Assembly: GCF_004343585.1 (NCBI RefSeq)
Contig: NZ_SLYW01000007.1
Span: 161,102-225,101, forward strand
Source of the DNA: Neorhizobium sp. JUb45
Lineage (GTDB): Bacteria; Pseudomonadota; Alphaproteobacteria; Rhizobiales; Rhizobiaceae
Direction of reading: 5' to 3'
DNA length: 64,000 bases
The notes under the pieces: generated by a model
Database searches by the model: none
What the model saw: only the letters and a program-made list of their open reading frames with translations
Told to the model about the DNA's origin: nothing
Position numbers and translations under genes: made by a program
Shown here: in pieces, positions 17,665 through 26,872 of the stretch
Layout of the letters: the number at the start of each line of letters is the position of its first letter
How positions within the stretch are numbered: position 1 is the stretch's first letter

Positions 17665-19149
17665 GTGAACGCCCAGCCCACCCTGTCGGCCGCCGGTCTT
17701 GCCAATCTCGAGCAGAGGCTCGCCGAAGACCTGTCCTTGCTTGAACTGCCGCCCAAGGAATGGGTGCCGGTCAGCGAGCATTACGGTCAGCGCGTTTACG
17801 ATGCGGTGGTGATCGGTGCCGGCATGTGTGGTCTGGTGGCGACTGCTTCGCTGAAAATGCTCGGCATTCGCAATGTGCTGTGCCTGGATCGCGCGCCGCG
17901 GGGACTGGAAGGGCCGTGGGTCACCTATGCCCGCATGGAAACGCTCCGGTCTCCGAAAATACTGACCGGGCCGGCGCTTGGCCTGCCGTCTCTGACATTC
18001 CGTGCCTGGTACGTCGCGCAGTTCGGCGCGCAGGCTTGGGAGGCGCTTGGAAAAATTCCCAAGGGCCAGTGGATGGATTATCTGGTCTGGTACCGCAAGG
18101 CGCTCGACCTTCCGGTGCGCAACCGCGTTGCCGTCACCGACCTCGAAGCGGTCAGCGATGATCTGATCGCGCTGACGGCGGCCGATCTTGAAAACGGTTC
18201 GAATGAGCGTCTTTACGCGCGGCATGTGGTGCTGGCGACCGGCCGTGACGGTCTCGGCAGCGGTTACGTGCCGCCCTTTGTCGAAAAGCTCGATCGCCGC
18301 TTCTGGGCGCATTCCGCCGACGATATCGATTTTGCCGCCCTGAAGGGCAAACGTGTGGCCGTCGTCGGCGCAGGTGCCTCGGCCATGGACAATGCCGCGA
18401 CCGCGCTCGAAGCCGGTGCCGCCGGTGTCGACATGATCATCCGCCGCAAGGATCTGCCGCGCATCAACAAGTTCACCGGCATTTCCAGCCACGGTGTCGT
18501 GCACGGCTTTGCCGGCCTGAGCGATGACTGGAAGTGGAAATTTTTGCAGCACACGCTGGGCGCCCAGACGCCGCCGCCGCGCGATTCGACGTTGCGCGTG
18601 TCGCGTCATCCGAATGGCCGCTTCTTCCTCGGCACTGGCGTCAACGGCGTTCGCGAAGAGGGCGATCGCGTCGTTCTCGAAACGGCGCGCGGCGACATGG
18701 CCTATGATTTCGTAATTTTTGCCACCGGCTTCAATGTCGATCTGGCCGAGCGGCCGGAACTGAAGAATTTTGCCTCTGAGATCCGCTTCTGGAGCGATGT
18801 TTATCGCCCGGAGGAGGGGATGGAAAACGGTGAACTGGCGACCTCGCCCTATCTCGGTCCGGATTTCGAGTTCACCGAAAAAGTGCCCGGCAGCAGCCCG
18901 GCGCTGCGGCTGATCCACTGCTTCAACTACCCTGCCTCGCTCAGCCACGGCAAACTGTCGGGCGATATCCCCGCCGTCAGCGATGGCGGACGCCGGCTGG
19001 CGCGCGGCATTGCCCGCAGCCTGTTCGTTGCCGATCGACAGATCCATTTCGACAATCTCGTCGCCTATGAGACGCCGGAACTGCAGGGCGACGAATGGAC
19101 CGATTCTGCCGATCTGATCCCGACCCTGATGAAAGGTGCCGCGGAATGA
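17665..19149 (+). CDS. FAD/NADPH-dependent monooxygenase-like flavoprotein (FMO/BVMO group)
   Basis: A 494-aa protein read from GTG 17665, with AGGAGC about 7 nt upstream; an ATG at 17647 inside the LysR gene is a less likely start. It has two dinucleotide-binding folds: GAGMCG (residues 51-56) for FAD and GAGASA (about 235-240) for NAD(P)H. An ATGFNVD motif closes the second fold, and a region before the second GxG resembles the FMO linker. FMO-group enzymes oxygenate N, S or C=O groups. Its position inside an import operon suggests it oxidises the imported compound. The substrate is unknown; a plain FAD oxidoreductase is the alternative. Confidence 0.78.
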   Translation: MNAQPTLSAAGLANLEQRLAEDLSLLELPPKEWVPVSEHYGQRVYDAVVIGAGMCGLVATASLKMLGIRNVLCLDRAPRGLEGPWVTYARMETLRSPKILTGPALGLPSLTFRAWYVAQFGAQAWEALGKIPKGQWMDYLVWYRKALDLPVRNRVAVTDLEAVSDDLIALTAADLENGSNERLYARHVVLATGRDGLGSGYVPPFVEKLDRRFWAHSADDIDFAALKGKRVAVVGAGASAMDNAATALEAGAAGVDMIIRRKDLPRINKFTGISSHGVVHGFAGLSDDWKWKFLQHTLGAQTPPPRDSTLRVSRHPNGRFFLGTGVNGVREEGDRVVLETARGDMAYDFVIFATGFNVDLAERPELKNFASEIRFWSDVYRPEEGMENGELATSPYLGPDFEFTEKVPGSSPALRLIHCFNYPASLSHGKLSGDIPAVSDGGRRLARGIARSLFVADRQIHFDNLVAYETPELQGDEWTDSADLIPTLMKGAAE

Positions 19150-19189
19150 GATTGGCCGCAACCGCAGCAGTAGCGGCAGGAGGGACGCC

Positions 19190-20107
19190 ATGAGCCGTTA
19201 CCTTCTCGGCAAACTTGGCGAATCCGCGCTGGCCATCTGGGGCGTGGTGACGATCGTGTTTTTCGTCAGCCGTGTGCTTGGCGATCCCGCAGTGCTTCTG
19301 GTGCCGGTCGGCGCCAGCCAGCAGGATATCGATACGATCCGCGCCTCGCTCGGCCTCGACCGGCCGATCCTTGAACAATATGTCGTTTCGCTTGTGTCCA
19401 CGCTGCGCGGTGATTTCGGCATGTCGTTCCAACAGGGCCGGCCTGCCATGGACATCGTGCTGGAGCGTATGCCCGATACGGCGCTTCTGGCGGGCACGGC
19501 CCTGCTGTTCGGCTCCATCATCGGTGCCGTCTGCGGTGCAATCGCGGCCCTGAAGCGCGGCACCGTCTCCGAATTCATCGTCATGGTCGCCGCTCTCTTG
19601 GGGCAGGCAACGCCTGTCTTCTGGCTCGGCATCATGCTGATCCTCATCTTTTCGGTCGATCTCGGCTGGCTGCCCACCGGTGGCGCCGGAACATGGGCGC
19701 ATCTGATTCTGCCGGGCCTGACGCTGTCCGTCTTCGTGTCCGCTTCGATCGCGCGCCTGCTGCGCTCCTCGCTGCTCGATATCATGCGCGAGGATTATGT
19801 CCGCACCGCCCGCGCGAAAGGGCTTCTGCCGCGCACCGTGTTCTTCTGGCATATCGCCCGCAACGCGCTGATCCCGGTCGTCACCATGATCGGCATCATT
19901 GCCGGCGAACTGCTCGGTGGTTCGGTCGTCATCGAAACGGTGTTTGCATGGCCGGGTGTCGGCCGCGTCATCATGCAGGCGATCCAGTCTCAGGATTTTC
20001 CGGTGATACAGGCCGGTGTGGCGCTGATCGCCGCGATCTTCATCGTCGTCAACCTGCTGGTCGATCTGCTTTACGGCGTGCTCGATCCGCGCATCCGTCG
20101 GCGATAG
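19190..20107 (+). CDS. ABC transporter permease, Opp/Dpp type (DppB-like)
   Basis: A 305-aa inner-membrane permease. ATG 19190 has AGGAGGG just upstream; the earlier in-frame start at 19136 lies inside the previous gene. Six predicted helices and the EAA-loop region (REDYVRTARAKGL then HIARNALIPV) and the N-terminal GDPAxxLVP block mark the DppB/OppB family. It works with the permease at 20118, the ATPases at 22165 and 23172 and the binding protein at 27604. Confidence 0.93.
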   Translation: MSRYLLGKLGESALAIWGVVTIVFFVSRVLGDPAVLLVPVGASQQDIDTIRASLGLDRPILEQYVVSLVSTLRGDFGMSFQQGRPAMDIVLERMPDTALLAGTALLFGSIIGAVCGAIAALKRGTVSEFIVMVAALLGQATPVFWLGIMLILIFSVDLGWLPTGGAGTWAHLILPGLTLSVFVSASIARLLRSSLLDIMREDYVRTARAKGLLPRTVFFWHIARNALIPVVTMIGIIAGELLGGSVVIETVFAWPGVGRVIMQAIQSQDFPVIQAGVALIAAIFIVVNLLVDLLYGVLDPRIRRR

Positions 20108-20117
20108 GGGCGATGCC

Positions 20118-20975
20118 ATGAAATCCTTTTTCCTCGCACTTATCAAAAGCCGCGCCGGCCTGTTCGGCTTCCTGCTGGTCCTCGTTTTCGTGCTGGCCGC
20201 GCTGTTTGCGCCCTATCTAGGCCTGCCGTCGCCGACCCGTTCCAACCTCGTTGCCCGCATGGCGGCGCCGACATGGACAGGATTGTTCTCGCCCGGCGCG
20301 CATCCGCTCGGCACCGATGAACTCGGCCGCGATATTCTCTCGCGCATCGTCCACGGTAGCCGCATCACACTGGCGATTGCCGCGGCCTCGGTGATCCTCG
20401 GCGGTATCGTCGGCACGCTGCTCGGCATCGTCGCCGGTTATTACCGTGGCGTCGTCGATCGCGTGCTGATGCGCGTCGTCGATATCCAGCTGGCGCTGCC
20501 GCTGATGCTGCTCGCTCTGCTGGTCGTGGCAGCCCTCGGCCCCTCGACGCGCAACCTCATCATCGTTCTGGCGCTGACCAGCTGGCTTCGTTACGCCCGC
20601 ATCATCCGCGGGCAGGTTCTGGCGCTCAGGGAACGCGAGTTCATCCTGTCCGCCCACGCGATCGGTGCCGGCACCTGGCGGATCATGCTCAAGCATCTTC
20701 TGCCCAACGTCATGACGCCGGCGCTGGTGATTGCCACGCTGGAACTCGCGCGCATCATCATCATGGATGCGGCGCTGTCCTTCCTCGGCCTTGGCGTGCA
20801 GCCGCCCAATCCGAGCTGGGGTCGCATGCTGGCCGATGGCCGCGTCTATATCTCGACGGCCTGGTGGATCGTCACCTTCCCCGGTGTCGCCATCGTGCTG
20901 ACCGTGCTCAGCGTCAACCTTTTAGGTGACTGGCTGCGCGACTATTTCGATCCAAAATTGAGGACCATGCGATGA
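20118..20975 (+). CDS. ABC transporter permease, Opp/Dpp type (DppC-like)
   Basis: A 285-aa permease with the DppC signatures HPLGTDELGRDILSRIVHGSR (cited as HPLGTDELGRDILSR, then IVHGSR), a coupling loop (LREREFILSAHAIGAG), and the C-terminal ALSFLGLGVQPPNPSWG block. It begins 10 nt after the DppB-like gene and overlaps the M24 gene by 4 nt (ATGA), which indicates translational coupling. Confidence 0.94.
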   Translation: MKSFFLALIKSRAGLFGFLLVLVFVLAALFAPYLGLPSPTRSNLVARMAAPTWTGLFSPGAHPLGTDELGRDILSRIVHGSRITLAIAAASVILGGIVGTLLGIVAGYYRGVVDRVLMRVVDIQLALPLMLLALLVVAALGPSTRNLIIVLALTSWLRYARIIRGQVLALREREFILSAHAIGAGTWRIMLKHLLPNVMTPALVIATLELARIIIMDAALSFLGLGVQPPNPSWGRMLADGRVYISTAWWIVTFPGVAIVLTVLSVNLLGDWLRDYFDPKLRTMR

Positions 20976-22156
20976 CCCAGATTTCCTCCCTGCCTCCGCG
21001 TGTCGGCCGTCTGAAAGCCGGCATGGCGAAACGCGACATCGACGTGATCGTCTCCTTCAAGCCGGAAAACAGTTTTTATTTCACCGGTTTCAACCCGATC
21101 ATCTATTCGCACCCGGTCATCGCCATTCTGACGCGCGATCATGATCCGATCATGCTCGTACATGCGCTGCGCGATGACCATGGCCGCGCCAGCGCCTGGG
21201 TGCCGGATATCCGTCTTTACGGTTCCTGGTCGACCAAGGTGACGATGGGACCGAACTGGCAGGGCGCGCTTGCCTCCATTCTCGGTGATCTCGGCCTTGC
21301 CGGCAAAACCATCGGCCTCGAGGAGGAATTCATCTCGATCCAGCGCATGAAGCAGCTGCAGGCAGCGCTTCCCGATGCAAAGTTTACTGATGCCAGCCAC
21401 CTGGTCGACCATTGCCGCCTGATCAAGGATCCGGATGAGATTGCGCATGCCCGCATTGCCGCGCGCGTCGCCGATCTCGGCATGGATACGGCTGTTGCAA
21501 CCCTCGCTGCCGGTGGCAACGAGCGCGAAGTCGCGATCGCCTCCATGCACGAGATGAACAAGCTTTGGGCGGCAGAATATCCCGATGTGGAAGTGGCCGA
21601 TTTCGGTTCGCTGGAAGGCGGCGTGCAGAACGGCATGGCCACCTGGGTCCTGTCCGGCCCGCGCATGTTCTTCAATTGCGACAACCCCACCCAGCGCAAG
21701 CCGCAGCGCGGCGAGGCCGTGTCGGTGCTGATCTGGACGATCGCCAACGGCATTCATGCGGAAAACGAGCGCACCATCGCCATGGGTCCGCTGCCGGATG
21801 CCAACCGCCGCGCACTCGATGCCATTCTGGAAATCCGCGACGAGGTCGACCAGCTGATCAAGCCCGGCACACCCTACAAGGACCTGTTCGAAAAGACCCG
21901 TGTGGGCCTGCAGGCGCGCGGTTACGGCGCCAATATTCCGGGCCGCATTGGCCACGGTATCGGCCTTGGCGCGCATGAGCATTCCTCGCTCGATGCCGCT
22001 TCGACGCTGGTTCTGGAACCCGGCATGCTGTTCACCTTCGAGCCGAATATTCGCGTTCCCGGCGTCTGCGCCACCCAGATTTCCGACACCGTACTCATCA
22101 CGCAGGACGGCCGCGAATATCTGACGCGCTCGGCCGGCGGTTATCTGGAGGTCTGA
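20972..22156 (+). CDS. M24-family creatinase-like hydrolase lacking metal ligands
   Basis: A 394-aa protein of the peptidase M24 fold, with an N-terminal creatinase-type domain (residues 1-145) and a C-terminal pita-bread domain. Of the five metal ligands of Xaa-Pro aminopeptidases, only the His (H328) and one Glu (E357) are kept. The two Asp positions are L253 and E264, and the last Glu is S371. The segment ending ENERT (262-267 region) resembles the 'LERT' of metal-free creatinase rather than the 'DxTRT' of metallopeptidases. The creatinase catalytic His position appears to be D237. It probably hydrolyses a C-N bond, but neither canonical mechanism is intact. It lies inside the ABC transporter genes. 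Confidence 0.8.
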   Translation: MTQISSLPPRVGRLKAGMAKRDIDVIVSFKPENSFYFTGFNPIIYSHPVIAILTRDHDPIMLVHALRDDHGRASAWVPDIRLYGSWSTKVTMGPNWQGALASILGDLGLAGKTIGLEEEFISIQRMKQLQAALPDAKFTDASHLVDHCRLIKDPDEIAHARIAARVADLGMDTAVATLAAGGNEREVAIASMHEMNKLWAAEYPDVEVADFGSLEGGVQNGMATWVLSGPRMFFNCDNPTQRKPQRGEAVSVLIWTIANGIHAENERTIAMGPLPDANRRALDAILEIRDEVDQLIKPGTPYKDLFEKTRVGLQARGYGANIPGRIGHGIGLGAHEHSSLDAASTLVLEPGMLFTFEPNIRVPGVCATQISDTVLITQDGREYLTRSAGGYLEV

Positions 22157-22164
22157 AGGCACAC

Positions 22165-23175
22165 ATGGCGCCCTTGCTCGAAGTCCGCAATCTGACCGTC
22201 GCATTCGACACACCGTCCGGCACGGTGCATGCCGTCAATGACGTCTCCTATACGCTGGAAGAAGGCGAGACGCTGGGCATTGTCGGCGAGTCCGGTTCGG
22301 GCAAGAGCGTGCATGCCTTGTCCATGGTCGGGCTGATCGCCTCGCCGCCGGGCCGTGTCGTCGCAGGCGAGGTTTTGTTTCAGGGCCGCAACCTGCTGGC
22401 TCTGTCGCAACGCGAACTGTTCGAAGTGCGCGGCAAGGAGATCGGCTTCGTGTTTCAGGACCCGATGACCTCGCTCAACCCGGTGCTGACCATCGAGCGG
22501 CAGATCGCCGAGCCGCTGCGCCGGCATTTCGGCATGTCCGCCACGGCAGCACGCGACCGGGTGGTCGAACTGCTGGAACTGGTCGGCATTCCCGATGCCG
22601 CCCGCCGTTCCAAACAATATCCGCACGAGTTTTCCGGCGGCATGCGCCAGCGGGTGATGATCGCCATTGGCATTTCCTGCAATCCCAAACTGCTGATCGC
22701 TGACGAGGCGACCACCGCACTCGACGTCACCGTGCAGGCGCAGATCCTCGATCTGGTGCGTGATCTCAAGCGCCGCATCGGCACGACCGTGATCTGGATC
22801 ACCCATGACATGGGTGTGGTCGCCGGTCTCGCCGATACGGTTCAGGTCATGTATGGCGGCCGTATCATGGAGCGCGGCCCCGTGCGCCCTGTCTTCCACG
22901 ATCCGCGCAGCGCCTATACCTGGGGCCTTCTGAAATCGCTGCCGCATGGCGGCAAGCGCGGCGTCACCCGCCTTTACCAGATCCCCGGCAATCCGCCCGA
23001 CATGAGCAAGCCGCCGGTCGGCGATCCGTTTGCGCCACGCAATCCGTTTGCCACGCCGCGCTGCCTGGATGAGGTGCCGCCGCTGGTCGATGTCGCCGGC
23101 AGCATACCCGGCCACAAGGTTGCCGCCTGGTACGATCTGAAAGCGGAACTTGCCAAACAGGAGGCCCAGCCATGA
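22165..23175 (+). CDS. ABC transporter ATP-binding protein, Opp/Dpp type (DppD-like)
   Basis: A 336-aa ATPase with Walker A GESGSGKS (about residues 41-48), Q-loop VFQDPMTSLNP, signature SGGMRQR, Walker B LLIADEATTALD and H-loop THD. The C-terminal oligopeptide-transporter extension (about 260-330) carries the cysteine-poor PxFAPRNPFATPRC block common in DppD. It starts 8 nt after the M24 gene and overlaps the next ATPase by 4 nt. Confidence 0.94.
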   Translation: MAPLLEVRNLTVAFDTPSGTVHAVNDVSYTLEEGETLGIVGESGSGKSVHALSMVGLIASPPGRVVAGEVLFQGRNLLALSQRELFEVRGKEIGFVFQDPMTSLNPVLTIERQIAEPLRRHFGMSATAARDRVVELLELVGIPDAARRSKQYPHEFSGGMRQRVMIAIGISCNPKLLIADEATTALDVTVQAQILDLVRDLKRRIGTTVIWITHDMGVVAGLADTVQVMYGGRIMERGPVRPVFHDPRSAYTWGLLKSLPHGGKRGVTRLYQIPGNPPDMSKPPVGDPFAPRNPFATPRCLDEVPPLVDVAGSIPGHKVAAWYDLKAELAKQEAQP

Positions 23176-24104
23176 GCGACATGCAGGTTTCCTCTGCCGG
23201 TGTACCACCCCTCGTTTCCGTTCAGAACCTGAGCAAGATCTATGGTGGCGAGAAGCGTTTTCTCGGCGGCAATGCGCCGGTGCTGAAGGCCGTCAACAAT
23301 GTCAGCTTCGACATCGCGCCGGGTGAAACGCTCGGTCTCGTTGGCGAATCCGGCTCCGGCAAAAGCACGACCGGTCGCGTTCTGCTGCAGCTGGAAGCGC
23401 CGAGCGGCGGTGACATTCTATTCAAGGGCCAGAACATCACCGGCCTCTCGAAATCGCTGCTGAAACCGTATCGGCGCGACATGCAGATCATTTTTCAGGA
23501 TCCGTATGCCTCGCTCAATCCGCGCATGACGGTGGGTGAATTCGTCGCCGAACCGCTGGACGTACATGGCCTCAGCGGCAATCGCAGCGAACGGCAGGAT
23601 CGGGTAGCCGGCCTTCTCAGAAAAGTCGGGCTCGATCCGTCCTTCATGAAGCGTTATCCGCATGAGTTTTCCGGCGGACAGCGCCAGCGGGTCAACATCG
23701 CCCGTGCGATTGCGCTTGATCCGGCCTTCATCGTCGCCGACGAGCCGATCACCGCGCTCGACGTGTCGATCCAGGCGCAAATCGTCAACCTGTTCCAGGA
23801 CCTGCAGGACGAGCTGGGGCTGACCTACCTGTTCATCGCCCATGACCTGTCGATGATCCGTTATCTCTGCCACCGCGTCGCCGTCATGCTGCGCGGCCGC
23901 ATTGTCGAGATCGGACCCTGTGAGGCGATTTTCGAAAACCCGCAACACCCCTATACGCAGGCACTGCTCTCGGCCATCCCGGTGCCGGATCCCGATATCG
24001 AGCGCGACCGCAAGCCGATGCTTTTTGACGTCAATGCAAACCTGCCCCCCGAGACGGCGCAATTGCAGCCGCTCGGTGGTGGTCACTTCGTGTTAAGGGC
24101 CTGA
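23172..24104 (+). CDS. ABC transporter ATP-binding protein, Opp/Dpp type (DppF-like)
   Basis: A 310-aa ATPase with Walker A GESGSGKST, Q-loop IFQDPYASLNPRMTV, signature FSGGQRQR, Walker B FIVADEPITALD and H-loop AHD. It pairs with the DppD-like protein to energise the importer. ATGA overlap with the previous gene and a 3-nt gap before the molybdoenzyme show that the transporter and enzymes are one transcription unit. Confidence 0.94.
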   Translation: MSDMQVSSAGVPPLVSVQNLSKIYGGEKRFLGGNAPVLKAVNNVSFDIAPGETLGLVGESGSGKSTTGRVLLQLEAPSGGDILFKGQNITGLSKSLLKPYRRDMQIIFQDPYASLNPRMTVGEFVAEPLDVHGLSGNRSERQDRVAGLLRKVGLDPSFMKRYPHEFSGGQRQRVNIARAIALDPAFIVADEPITALDVSIQAQIVNLFQDLQDELGLTYLFIAHDLSMIRYLCHRVAVMLRGRIVEIGPCEAIFENPQHPYTQALLSAIPVPDPDIERDRKPMLFDVNANLPPETAQLQPLGGGHFVLRA

Positions 24105-24107
24105 GCG

Positions 24108-26369
24108 ATGCACCTGTTCGCCACGCATTTCGGTACCTATGAAGTCGGCGCGGACGCGAACGGAAAACCCTGCCTTCTGCCGTTTCGGCATGACCCGGAT
24201 CCATCACAGATGGGGCTCGGATATCTGGCGCTTGCCGATCATCCTGAGCGGGTTCGCACGCCGATGATACGAAAGTCGTGGCTGGAAAACGGCCCGCTGG
24301 CCGGCACCGGCCGGCTGCGTGGTGACGATGAATTCGTCAGTGTCAGCTGGGATGAAGCGGCGGATCTGATTGCCGGCGAAGTCAGGCGCGTGTCCTCCAT
24401 CCATGGCAATCAGGCGATCTTTGGCGGCTCCTACGGCTGGGCGAGTGCCGGCCGTTTCCACCACGCGCAAAGCCAGCTCAAGCGTCTGCTCAATCTCGCC
24501 GGCGGTTTCACCTCTTCGGTCAATACCTATTCCTACGGCGCGGCCGGCGTGCTGCTGCCGCATGTGCTTGGTGCCGATTACAAGGATGCCTGCGATACGT
24601 CGCCATCCTGGAATGACGTCGCCGATCATTGCCGAATGCTCGTCGCCTTCGGTGGTTTTCGATTGAGCAATGCGCAGGTTGAAGCCGGCGGCACCGGCAG
24701 TCACCGCGCCACGGAATGGCTGAAACGCTGCCAGCAGAAGGGCGTCGAGATCGTCGTCTTCAGCCCCGCAGGCAGCGATGCACCTCCCGGCGACAATGTG
24801 CGGCATATCCCGCTGCGTCCCAATACGGATGCGGCGGTCATGCTCGGCATGTGCCACACGCTGCTGACACAGGGCCTGTTCGACTGTGCTTTCCTCAGGC
24901 GCTGCACGGTCGGTTTTTCGGAACTCGAAACCTATCTGATCGGCGAAATCGATGGCATCCCCAAGGATGCCAAATGGGCTTCGAGGATATCCGGCGTGCC
25001 GGCCAGGACGATCATCGAGATCGCCGAAAACCTGCATGACATGCCGAGCCTAATCAATGTCGCATGGTCGCTGCAGCGGGCGCAGTTCGGCGAGCAGCCG
25101 TTCTGGGCGGCCATCGCGCTTGCCTGCATGGCCGGCCATGTCGGCAAGGCAGGCTGCGGTTTCGCTTTCGGTCTGACGGCGGTCAACTCCGTCGGCCAGC
25201 CGGTGCGGCGTCTGAAGGGACCGGCTTTCGAGCAGGGCCGCAACCCGGTCGAGCACTATATTCCCGTGGCGCGGATTACCGAGCTTCTCGAAAATCCCGG
25301 CGGCACGATCGATTATGACGGACAGGTACTGAGCCTGCCGGATATCCGGCTGATCTGGTGGGCGGGTGGCAATCCCTTCCATCATCATCAGGATCTCAAC
25401 CGGCTGAGAGATGCTTTTCGGCGGCCGGAAACGATCATCGTCGCCGAGCCGATGTGGACGGCAACGGCGAAGATGGCCGATATCGTTCTGCCCTCCGCCT
25501 TTCCGTTCGAGCGCGACGATATCGCCGCATCCTCGCGCGATAACTGGCTGGTCTATAGCCGCCGGGCGATGGAGCCACTGGGCGGTATTCTCAGCGATCA
25601 TGAATTTTATTGCCTCGTCGCCGACCGGTTGGGTTGTCGCGCTCAGTTCGATGGCGGACTGACCACCGATGAGTGGCTGGCGAAAATCTACGAGGGTTAT
25701 CGCGACCGTTATCCGGAACTGCCGGATTTCCAGCGGTTTCGGTTGCGTGGTTTCGCGGCGCTGGACGAAGGCGAGGATGCGCCGGCGCCGGCCGACCATT
25801 TCCGCCGTTTTGTGGGTGACCCTGACGCCGCACCGCTGAAGACGCCGAGTGGTCGTATCGAGATCGGCTCAGCCGCGATTGCGGCATTCGGATATGGCGA
25901 CATGCCCGGCCATCCGGTGTGGATGCCGCCCGCCGAATGGCTGGGTGCACCGCTTTCAGCAAAACACGGTCTGCATCTGCTGTCGCCGCAACCGGCGCAC
26001 CGCCTGCATGGCCAGCTTGAATATGGACCGGCCAGCCAGAATGCAAAACGCCACGGGGCCGAACAGTTTTCGCTGAGCACCGCCGATGCCACGCGCCTCG
26101 GCTTGGGTGATGGCGACCTCTGCGAGATCTACAACGATCGCGGCCGGGCGATCGCGGCGTTGGCCATCGATGCCGGCCTGATGCCGGGCGTGGCCGTGCT
26201 GGCGGCGGGCGGCTGGTTTTCTCCCGATGCCGAGGGTCTGGACCACGGCGGCAACCCCAACACGCTCACCGATATCGCGCCGGCCTCGACACTGTCGCAG
26301 GCGACGGCCCCCAATTCCTGTCTGGTCTCGGTTCGTCTGTGGAGACGGATCGGCCAGCAGGCAGCATGA
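24108..26369 (+). CDS. Molybdopterin-dependent S-/N-oxide reductase (BisC/TorA/DMSO reductase family), cytoplasmic
   Basis: A 753-aa Mo-bis-MGD enzyme. It has no N-terminal CxxC iron-sulfur motif and no Tat signal, which fits the soluble biotin-sulfoxide/TMAO reductase branch. The Mo-ligating serine is expected at S113 in SYGWASAG, a hallmark of serine-type DMSO reductases. The C-terminal cofactor-binding domain is present (LHLLSPQPAHRLHGQ, ATAPNSCLVSV). It should reduce a sulfoxide or N-oxide inside the cell. It is translationally close to the ABC genes (3 nt) and to the next gene, so the substrate is probably the imported molecule or its oxidised product. No dedicated chaperone gene is seen. 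Confidence 0.88.
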   Translation: MHLFATHFGTYEVGADANGKPCLLPFRHDPDPSQMGLGYLALADHPERVRTPMIRKSWLENGPLAGTGRLRGDDEFVSVSWDEAADLIAGEVRRVSSIHGNQAIFGGSYGWASAGRFHHAQSQLKRLLNLAGGFTSSVNTYSYGAAGVLLPHVLGADYKDACDTSPSWNDVADHCRMLVAFGGFRLSNAQVEAGGTGSHRATEWLKRCQQKGVEIVVFSPAGSDAPPGDNVRHIPLRPNTDAAVMLGMCHTLLTQGLFDCAFLRRCTVGFSELETYLIGEIDGIPKDAKWASRISGVPARTIIEIAENLHDMPSLINVAWSLQRAQFGEQPFWAAIALACMAGHVGKAGCGFAFGLTAVNSVGQPVRRLKGPAFEQGRNPVEHYIPVARITELLENPGGTIDYDGQVLSLPDIRLIWWAGGNPFHHHQDLNRLRDAFRRPETIIVAEPMWTATAKMADIVLPSAFPFERDDIAASSRDNWLVYSRRAMEPLGGILSDHEFYCLVADRLGCRAQFDGGLTTDEWLAKIYEGYRDRYPELPDFQRFRLRGFAALDEGEDAPAPADHFRRFVGDPDAAPLKTPSGRIEIGSAAIAAFGYGDMPGHPVWMPPAEWLGAPLSAKHGLHLLSPQPAHRLHGQLEYGPASQNAKRHGAEQFSLSTADATRLGLGDGDLCEIYNDRGRAIAALAIDAGLMPGVAVLAAGGWFSPDAEGLDHGGNPNTLTDIAPASTLSQATAPNSCLVSVRLWRRIGQQAA

Positions 26370-26380
26370 GGACAAAGGAT

Positions 26381-26872
26381 ATGGACCAGATCGACCGTCT
26401 TTCCGGCATCGCGCCGGGTTCCGAACTCTACGACATCCGGCGACAAAGGCCGGATTTCGTCGATGGCACAGAGCTTTGCCGCCAGACGGTTCTGACGCCG
26501 ACCCATGGGTTCGATCTCGGCCACGATTTGCGCGCGGCGCTTGCCGCCCGTATGGCGCGGTTTCTCGGTCACGAGGAACTGGCGAAAACTTATGACGAGA
26601 TGCTGGCGCAGGCCGGCGCGACGCCGCTTCTCTCCGGTATCGCTGCTGGCGGTGAACTGCCTGCCGAGGCAGACAGTTTTCTGCGCACCATCCTGCGCCA
26701 TGCAGACCTCGTCACCAAGACACCACGCGAAAACACCAAGGCGGATATCGAGGCCTTGGAAGCGGCGGGCCTCAGCAATCCGCAGATCATCGCGCTGTCC
26801 GAACTGATCGCCTTCGTCAATTTCGAGGCCCGCGTCATCGTTGGTCTGGCTGCTCTGGGAGAGGTCGCATGA
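26381..26872 (+). CDS. CMD-domain protein without catalytic cysteines (Avi_7170-like)
   Basis: A 163-aa carboxymuconolactone-decarboxylase/AhpD-fold protein. ATG 26381 (MDQIDRLSGIAPGSELYDIR) has GAGGA about 8 nt upstream; ATG 26366, overlapping the previous stop, is the alternative. The helical CMD core ends in LSNPQIIALSELIAFVNFEAR. The only cysteine is in ELCRQT, so there is no CxxC redox pair. I recall a named family of such proteins (CMD domain protein, Avi_7170 family) found next to a catalytic partner, exactly as here. It probably forms a complex with the next gene product. Confidence 0.78.
   Translation: MDQIDRLSGIAPGSELYDIRRQRPDFVDGTELCRQTVLTPTHGFDLGHDLRAALAARMARFLGHEELAKTYDEMLAQAGATPLLSGIAAGGELPAEADSFLRTILRHADLVTKTPRENTKADIEALEAAGLSNPQIIALSELIAFVNFEARVIVGLAALGEVA

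Noticed and set aside
20972..22156. Xaa-Pro aminopeptidase call
   Set aside because: Three of five metal ligands are missing by eye alignment; a creatinase-like name fits better.
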